Of a stretch of 14,367 bases of DNA, positions 8,362-14,367 are shown piece after piece. The position numbers and the translations under genes are program-made. The notes under the pieces were generated by a model that saw nothing but the letters and a program-made list of their open reading frames with translations, had not been told where the DNA came from and searched no databases. The stretch comes from Cudoniella acicularis. Its lineage: Eukaryota > Ascomycota > Leotiomycetes > Helotiales > Helotiaceae. Positions within the stretch are counted from its first letter, which is position 1; each line of letters starts with the position of its first letter. The stretch covers positions 1 through 14,367 of the forward strand of contig JAAMPI010001448.1 of the NCBI GenBank assembly GCA_013054445.1, given 5' to 3'.

Positions 8362-9722
8362 TTACATTACAGAACAGCCACTATCCTCTTCCTGCTTCCG
8401 CTTTGCCTCTATTGCTCTCAACCGTGCATTCTCGGTTTCGGTCTTCTGCTTCTCATACTCGAGCTTAGTAACCTCTAGCTTATGTTTAGAGTCAAGATCC
8501 ATCGTTTTCAGCTTATGTTCATTCTCTGCAACCTCCTTCTGGAATGCCAGTTCTCGCTCATAGTTCTTCTGGCGTTCTTCCCGAAGCTCTGCATCTCGCT
8601 GTTTCTGCAAATCCTCCATTGTAACACGCATTCGCTCTCTGTCTTCCCTATCTTGATCCATCTTCTTCTGCAGATCGGCGCGAATGGCTGCAATTTCCTC
8701 CTGGGAGCGTCTATCGTTCTGTCTTTGGGCTTCGAGCATATCCTCGCGTAGTTCTCTCATCTCTGCCTCGTGCTGTTTCCGCATTCTCTCAAGTTCAGCC
8801 TCAAGTTCGCGACCCGCAGATGTTTCATCAAGCGTTTTACCACTCGCCATTTCTTCCTGGATATCAAGCACCATGCGACGGCGTTTGCTGAGAATGTATT
8901 GGATGATCTGGATAGCAGAGACCTCGGCTCGGTCTTGGCGCATAACCGTGCTGCCTTGCTTGATCATCTCCCCCCAGAACTCTCGTTTGGATATGAGCTC
9001 ATTCTCCCGTCTTTCGCCCTCTTCGGGGGTAACTTGAGACCACATGGTAGTTGCAAGAACAACGCAAGAAAGACCCTGTGCTCCACAAAGTTTCTTAAAC
9101 ATGCGTAAATTCTTCAGAGAACTACCCCCTACACGTGGATCGATGATTCTATGGAGATAGACTATTCCTGCGAGCTGGATTTGTGCTTGATAGGAACGAT
9201 TAAGCCAGTCGGCAATCTCTCGAAGAACGTCGGTATCAGATCGATGAGTGTCGTCGAAGCCAGGTGTGTCGATGAGGAAGCATCGCTGGTTACCAATCTT
9301 TGCCTCATGTATGCCGACATCGATTGTGCCTGCGAATTCTTAGCATTCTATGCCCATCAAGCTTATATATTTCTATGAGATTCTTCGCAACGCATCCAAC
9401 TTACATGATTCAAGACCTTCTCCAATTTGAGCAGACTGAGAAAAGTAGGAAATGAAGGTACTTTTCCCAACCCCAGTCACGCCCATGACTGCGATGACCA
9501 AATCCTTGGATCTATATGACGTAGATTGGTCATTATCGTCACTTACAAACACGCGAACGGTGACACTTACGTCAATCTGGGCATGAAGCTCTCAGCGGTC
9601 GGCTCTCCAGCGGTATCTCCAGAAGCCTCCCCATCTGCTAGAGTATACATAGGTGGAGCGGCGGATGCATCGGATAGGCCATCGCCCTCTGCAGAATGTG
9701 AAGGATATTGTCCTGAGACCAT
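8362..9722 (-). CDS. AIG1-like P-loop GTPase with coiled coil and CaaX end (GTPase gene 1)
   Basis: My model has three exons on the minus strand: 9571-9722, 9405-9511 and 8362-9329. The introns are 9512-9570 (GTAAGT..ATATAG) and 9330-9404 (GTAAGT..CGCAG). The product has 408 residues. Residues 1-50 are low-complexity and acidic. The G domain follows with Walker A GVTGVGKST (61-69), G3 DTPGFDDT (107-114), YLHRIIDPRVGGSSLKN (144-160) and VVLATTMW (176-183). It continues with FWGEMIKQGS and KTLDETSAG, then a highly charged coiled coil (about 250-400). The last four residues are CSVM, a CaaX box with Met at X, which predicts farnesylation and membrane attachment. The canonical G4 NKxD is not seen. 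The fold resembles the AIG1/septin-like GTPases, but the exact family assignment is uncertain. It is divergent from GTPase gene 2. A 12-A tract lies directly before the ATG. Without splicing only the part from Met163 would be seen. Confidence 0.85.
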
Positions 9723-10512
9723 TTTTTTTTTTTTGGATGGATCTGTGAAATTTGAATTGAGTTGCTTGGAAAATGCAAGGGATTAGGTAGCGGTTGACGA
9801 AGACAAGATTCAATGCTCGTAGCCTTCTTGCATAGATAGCAAGATCGTGTGGGAGTAACCCTAGAACTTTTCACCTCCCCACACCACTTGTCGCCTAGAT
9901 TTTGCCATGCAAGTCCTTCCCAACTACTCTGAGACTGAGGCATTTCTGAAAATAATGTGCCTTGGCAAGATTGCTTTTTGTTCAGCTTCAAACCTCATCA
10001 CGAACTCGTGCAGCCTCCTCGCACCAATGGGATTCATCCCTCTCATTGATGGCAGGAATGAGCCGCAGCTTGCTCCCATGTCAGGCAATGTCAACAATAT
10101 GTGGGAGCACACAACAACATTTGTTTGGCCACTGTTCTTAGCAGCAATCACTTTTTTGGACTCGTCGCATGAAAAGGCGGTTGAAATGGTCACACTCACA
10201 CACGGCTCGGACTCGGCGAGTCATCCACGTCAGGCGCTCTCTGCCAGTTTTCTGCAAGACGCGACCATCTGTGGTTGTTGGGGGGTGGCCTGGGCAGTTC
10301 GCAGCCTTACGCCCATTTGTTTTGTGAAGACGCATTCAATATTTGCATGGCTCATCAAAGTCATTGATTTTATCGCCGCGTCCATTGGCACTTCATCTTG
10401 TAGTCATTTAGCCTCGGCGAAATCAAGCTATTCCTCACTTCCATAATCTTTTTCTGATTCAACAAACGTATCGGGATTTTACATTCCCCTCAATTGGCAG
10501 GGTTGATTTAAT
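9723..10512. promoter_or_regulatory. Divergent intergenic region between GTPase genes 1 and 2
   Basis: These 790 bp separate the two start codons (9722 minus, 10513 plus) and would hold both promoters. Immediately before gene 1's ATG there is a run of 12 A on its strand (9723-9734). No clear TATA box is visible. Open frames on both strands (plus 9907-10446, minus 9924-10199) have no recognisable motif and overlap each other, so I do not call them genes. A minus-strand relic between about 9900 and 10340 cannot be excluded. Confidence 0.4.
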
Positions 10513-12151
10513 ATGGTTTCGTCAGCAATGCCATCATCTTCTGATGAGGACTATTATTCTAATGACAGAGGTCCATCACCAGTTCCAATGGACACCACAA
10601 AAGACGAGCCATTACAACACGAATCTGGATCTTCCACTAGTATGGACAGCCACGACACCCATGAATCTAGGGAGGCCCTATCCAAGACAAGAAACGCATC
10701 ATCTCTTTCGTCAGTCTACACAAGAGCTTCTATACTAACACAAGATACTTACGGTTACAGGAGTGAAGACGTAGTCATAGCTGTCATGGGTGTGACAGGA
10801 TCCGGGAAGAGCACTTTCATCTCCAAACTAGCAGATCAGTCTGTGACTGTTGGCCATGGCCTCGAATCATGTACGCCAACTCCAAATTCTACAGGATTCA
10901 ACTAATTTAAAGTAGGCACGACCGAAGTGGGCGTCTACAGTCTGCAGTACGACGATGGCCGGACCATCTATCTTGTTGATACCCCAGGTTTTGATGATAC
11001 GACTCGATCAGACACGGATGTCTTGAAAGATATCGCCTTCTTCTTGTCGACCGCATACCAAAACAAAGTTCGACTTGCGGGCATAATCTACCTTCACCGC
11101 ATTACTGACCCAAGGATGGGGGGCTCTGCCTTGAAAAATCTATATATGTTCCAACGGCTTTGTGGCGACCGAGGGCTCTCCAGCGTTATTCTAGCTACCA
11201 CGATGTGGACAAGCTTGGAAAGCACAGACGCCGGTCAGGAGGTTGGTCGCAAAAGGGAAGAGGAACTTCGGATGCCCCAATTCTGGGGGAGTCTGGTTGA
11301 CCGTGGGAGTGAGATCGTAAAGCACGACGGGACAAAAGAATCTGCCCACTCCATCATCTCTCGATTAGTCGACAAGGGCACCCAAGTCGTATTAGACATC
11401 CAGGTTCAATTAGTCGAAGAAAACAAGACGTTGGATGAGACATCCGCAGGACAGTTCATACAACAAGAGCTCCTCGATGCCCGGAAACGATTCGAGAAAG
11501 ATCTTGTAGACTACCAAGAGAGTATGGAGGCCGCCATCCACGAGAAAGACGACGCAATGCTGCAAGCATTGAAGAAAGAAAAGGAAGCAGCTGAAGCCAA
11601 AGAGAAAGCGCGCCTCGAAGACTGGAAGAAGCTCAACATCACCGTCCAACAACTCGTACAGGAGAAGGATAAAGAGTACAGAAAACTTGCTGACACGTTG
11701 GAGAGAAACCAAAAGTCGAACGTGCAGCTGGAACAAGGAAGATATTCACAGACCAAAATCTTCGAAGACTCCTTGCGGGAGTTGCACAAAGCGCTAAAGG
11801 ATGGCGAAACTCGCCACAAGCAGGAACTCGAGCAGTTGAAGAGATCTCAAATGTCACAAACGGTCTCAGAGATGCAGAAGATCAACCTCGCTATGGAGCA
11901 GCGGCAGAGGCTGTGGGAGGAGGAAAAGAGGCATCTAGAACATAAAGTCGCGAAAGAAAAGAGGCTAAGGCAGGAGGAAGAATACAGACTCGATCAATTA
12001 GAACGCAGAAATCGTCATTCTGGTATGTCTATTCTAGTCTTCCTTTACAATCTTCCAAATTCTGTTATCTCAGGGGCGTGGGGAGCAAGAAGCGCTAGAA
12101 GCGGTCCTGCTCGGCGTTCCTAGCAAGAGAGGCCAATCATTATGTTGTTGA
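10513..12151 (+). CDS. AIG1-like P-loop GTPase with long coiled coil (GTPase gene 2)
   Basis: Proposed exons are 10513-10709, 10761-10870, 10916-12022 and a last exon ending at 12123 or 12151. The introns are 10710-10760 (GTCAGT, branch TACTAACA, TTACAG), 10871-10915 (GTACGC, ACTAATT, TAG) and one starting at GTATGT (12023). With the acceptor at 12073 the product has 487 residues and ends in ARSGPARRS. With the acceptor at 12098 it has 488 and ends in KRGQSLCC. It begins with a Ser-rich acidic tail, then Walker A GVTGSGKST (76-84) and DTPGFDDT (124-131). YLHRITDPRMGGSALKN, VILATTMW, FWGSLVDRGS and NKTLDETSAG follow, then some 250 residues of charged coiled coil. It is the closest relative of gene 1: the same blocks and two introns at the same positions and phases. 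Lipid attachment through the -CC end would be speculative. The 51-nt introns keep the frame when retained. Confidence 0.85.
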
Positions 12152-12349
12152 AAACGAAATTTTTGAGCTCATAGATTACAACCGAGTTGTGTTGTCACGA
12201 GATATCTATTAGGATGGTATCTAACCTCTTTCAAGATCCGTGTATACTTATGTAGTGTCGTCATTCTGCACTCTATCGTTCAAAGGTCGTTTTCACACTC
12301 GATGTAGTAAGTTGCAGTAGGACATGCCTCTATTCGAAATATATATGTT

Positions 12350-12468
12350 CTACATTACAATGCAATCATCGGAATCCCTCTTTACCATATATGGGTGGGC
12401 CGCCACCCCACAATTATTTCCACAACTGCCGCAGTGAAAGTATCTATCCGAGTCGCAGAAATGACAAT
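12350..12468 (-). other. Last exon of GTPase gene 3 (zinc finger half and CaaX box)
   Basis: The exon starts after CCTAG on the minus strand and joins in phase 1 to the exon ending TACTATC (12523). It encodes 39 full residues: HCHFC, HCGSC and NNCG, then a short linker, then CIVM and a TAG at 12350-12352. The total spliced length divides evenly by three. The matching pattern of Cys pairs on both sides of the junction is strong evidence that the splice is real. Confidence 0.8.
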
Positions 12469-13858
12469 CTAGGGGTGATCAGTATCTGACTTACTAATCC
12501 GATCAGATGAGAAATGACTTACGATAGTAAGTTGTATACCTCTGGACTCTCCCCTTGCACTTATCGCATGGCCATTGTGGTCGGACATAAGTACAGACAT
12601 AGTTCCTCTGATACTCTAGTCTTTGCGTCACAACTGCTGCTGCTGCCTCCTCCTCCATCTGTTTCTGTCTTTCCCTTGCCTCTCTCTCCCTCCTCTCCAT
12701 CTCGATTTTCTCTCTTTGTCGCCTCTCTTGCTCTCGGACTGCTTTCTTCCTAGCCTCCTCGAGCTCCCTCTCATATCTTATCCGCGCTTCTATTCGCTCC
12801 ATCTCCAATGTTATCTCCGCAGCCTTTCGCTCTTCCTCCTCTTTTTCTCTCTGCTTCCGCAACTCCCGTTTTTCTCGAGCCAACTTTTTAGCAGCCTCTC
12901 TTCTCGCCTGTTCAACCTCCCTTTCCATCTTAAGCCTCGCAGCTTCTTTCTCCTCTTCCATCTTCTTCTCCATTTTCTCCAAAGTCTCTCTCTGTTCCCT
13001 TAGAACAGATTCATCATCAAGGACAACCGTTTCGTCCGCTAGAATCTGCTCCAAAAGCGCCAACCCAGACTCTCTGCTCTTAGTTAGCTTTACCATCTTG
13101 GCTCCCTGATCCAGCATTCCTCCCCAAAAGTCAGGATTGGAGCATAGTTCTTTCTCGCGCTGTGCACCAACGTGAGGCGGGATGCCTTCCCAGAAAGTCG
13201 TGGCAAGAATGACGTTCTTCAGTGCGTCCGCGCCAACCAATTTCCGGAACATGCGGTTATTGCGCAGTGCCGTACCACCCATACGAGGATCGCTGATACG
13301 ATGCAGATAGATCACGCCGTTGAGACGAGTGCCTTCTAGCAAGGAAGTCTTGATCCAGCCGAGAATTTGTTCTATGATTTCGGAATCTTTGCGGTTGGTG
13401 TCATCGAAGCCGGGGGTGTCGACTAGGATGTAGTTTGTGCTCTTGTGGACGAATTCGTAGGCGTGAACTTCTTGTGTTTCTGGATTGTGTAAATCAGTTG
13501 GAAGGCCGATTGCCCAACACTGAGGAGAGGATTTTGACGAACCAGAAGATAAATTGTCTCCTACTACAACATCGTTTCGCCCCGAGACAGTTTTGATGAA
13601 TGTACTTTTCCCTGCCCCTGTGACACCCATGACTGCGATGACAACATCTTGCTCTGGGCTACTTTGACTACTTTGAGCGAAACTTTCAGGGGTGGATTGC
13701 CATTGAGAATCGGACTCAACTTTCGCATCGCACCAGTCGTTTTGTGGACAGTCCGTTATAGACGCCCAAATTGCATGCTGAGCCTCAGCATAATCAAACC
13801 ACGAGGTATCTCCCACATGATCGACGAAAGCACCAGGTATTCTATAGTTTTGCTCCAT
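12350..13858 (-). CDS. AIG1-like GTPase with coiled coil, ZZ-like zinc finger and CaaX end (GTPase gene 3)
   Basis: Proposed exons on the minus strand are 13543-13858, 12523-13479 and 12350-12468, giving 463 residues. Motifs: Walker A GVTGAGKST (78-86), DTPGFDDT (126-133), YLHRISDPRMGGTALRN, VILATTFW and FWGGMLDQGA, then a coiled coil very rich in Glu, Arg and Lys (about 275-395). The intron 13480-13542 (63 nt, branch ACTGAT, acceptor CCAG) sits at the same position and phase as in genes 1 and 2. Being free of stops it may also be retained. The intron 12469-12522 (GTAAGT, ACTGAT, CCTAG) leads to a last exon. That exon completes a Cys/His cluster: C401, C410-x2-C413, C426-x2-C429, C437-x2-C440 and C444, with H425 and H436, resembling a ZZ-type finger. 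It ends in CIVM, a CaaX box. Without this exon the protein would end in RKSFLI with half a zinc finger. It is convergent with gene 2 and the most divergent of the three. Confidence 0.85.
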
Positions 13859-14367
13859 AATGGAATTATTTTAGTTCACAGTGGAGGAGTCTTTAAAGGC
13901 TGCATTGAAATTCATATATCGCGCGTTCCTGGAGAAGAAAGCCGATTGGCCAACGCTTCAGCAGGCAGAATATAAGAAAATACAGCTCGGTAGCGTCTCC
14001 ATATATCATTTTTAGAGAATCTGCCTTGCTATTAGTAGCATTCAGCTTTCGAACGGGTAGGAAAGCCACAACAAGGTGCTTTTGTGGTGGGTGGTCTCAA
14101 AAAGGTGACGAGGCTGCATGTCAATAATATACGCCATGCGCCACTTTAGGGGGGAAGTTCCGGATCACATGTCATTTATGTAAGGCAGACATATCTGAGG
14201 TAGATGTCTCAGACTTTCCATCAATGTAGTGTGAGTGCTCCGATGGTACTACCCCTCTGGTTCAATTGCTATTTTGCTACTTTTATTGCTACGATAAGTC
14301 CCCACCCCCCTCTTTGGGCCACCCTTTTACACCAAAAACAGCGATTTTAAGGTATTTGTAACTTTAC
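13859..14367. promoter_or_regulatory. Upstream region of GTPase gene 3, no gene recognised
   Basis: These 509 bp precede gene 3, which reads leftwards. An ATCACATG site (14164-14171, RTCACRTG type) lies about 306 bp before its ATG. An imperfect inverted repeat AGACATATCT / AGATGTCT is at about 14189-14211. The right end is C-rich and T-rich with no coding frame. Confidence 0.3.

Noticed and set aside
8362..9102. Starting GTPase gene 1 at the Met at 9102
   Set aside because: That start would drop the P-loop and G3 motif, which are present upstream in two exons with canonical splice sites.
9907..10446. 179-residue plus-strand open frame between GTPase genes 1 and 2
   Set aside because: No recognisable domain, Ser/Cys-rich composition, overlaps minus-strand frames of similar length and lies in the divergent promoter region; likely chance.
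10927..12123. Treating the G3-to-coiled-coil part of GTPase gene 2 as its own gene
   Set aside because: A 45-nt intron (10871-10915) joins it in phase to the P-loop exon at the same position as in the paralogues; it is not a separate gene.
12514..13003. Leu/Ser-rich plus-strand frames opposite the coiled coil of GTPase gene 3
   Set aside because: They are the antisense of Glu/Arg/Lys-rich coiled-coil codons, which always read as Leu/Ser/Phe-rich frames.

Overview
This looks like a stretch of a filamentous ascomycete (Pezizomycotina) genome. Introns are short (45-75 nt) with GT..AG ends and CTAAY/CTGAT-like branch sites. It carries HET-domain (heterokaryon incompatibility) genes, a family greatly expanded in these fungi, together with gene relics and repeats typical of an accessory region. 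No tRNA, rRNA, CRISPR array or bacterial feature was seen. All gene models come from reading the sequence by eye; none is confirmed by transcripts.

Left part (1-6027), HET genes. The window opens inside the N-terminal half of a HET gene that stops at WVDAMC (2-400). Next come about 700 bp of degenerate sequence and a 222-bp element with nearly perfect 35-bp inverted ends (1104-1325). A complete single-exon HET protein of 640 residues follows (1870-3792). Then comes the C-terminal part of another HET gene (4490-6027). It lacks the N-terminal half of the domain, has no ATG at its start, and has a one-base frameshift near its end.

Middle part (6028-8361), decayed genes. A minus-strand DJ-1/PfpI-family relic (6076-6875) lies tail to tail with the HET relic. 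A Pro/Gln-rich gene with His, SR and glycine-zipper segments (7141-8019) follows; its frame is cut by a TAG stop and then continues in the same frame.

Right part (8362-13858), the most interesting segment: three paralogous P-loop GTPase-like genes in the orientation minus, plus, minus. Each protein has a low-complexity N-terminus, a G domain (GVTGxGKST; DTPGFDDT; the family block LATT[MF]W) and a long charged coiled coil. Splicing the introns by hand gives proteins of 408, about 487 and 463 residues. The first ends in CSVM and the third in CIVM, both good CaaX farnesylation signals. The third also has a final exon that completes a ZZ-like Cys/His zinc finger and is invisible in the unspliced frame. 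The second may end in -CC if an alternative 3' splice site is used. Genes 1 and 2 are divergent and the closest pair; genes 2 and 3 are convergent.

Taken together, this may be a fungal counterpart of the animal membrane-anchored immune GTPases (GIMAP/GBP/IRG type) sitting next to HET allorecognition genes. That functional link is inference; the domain architecture and the lipidation signals are visible in the sequence.
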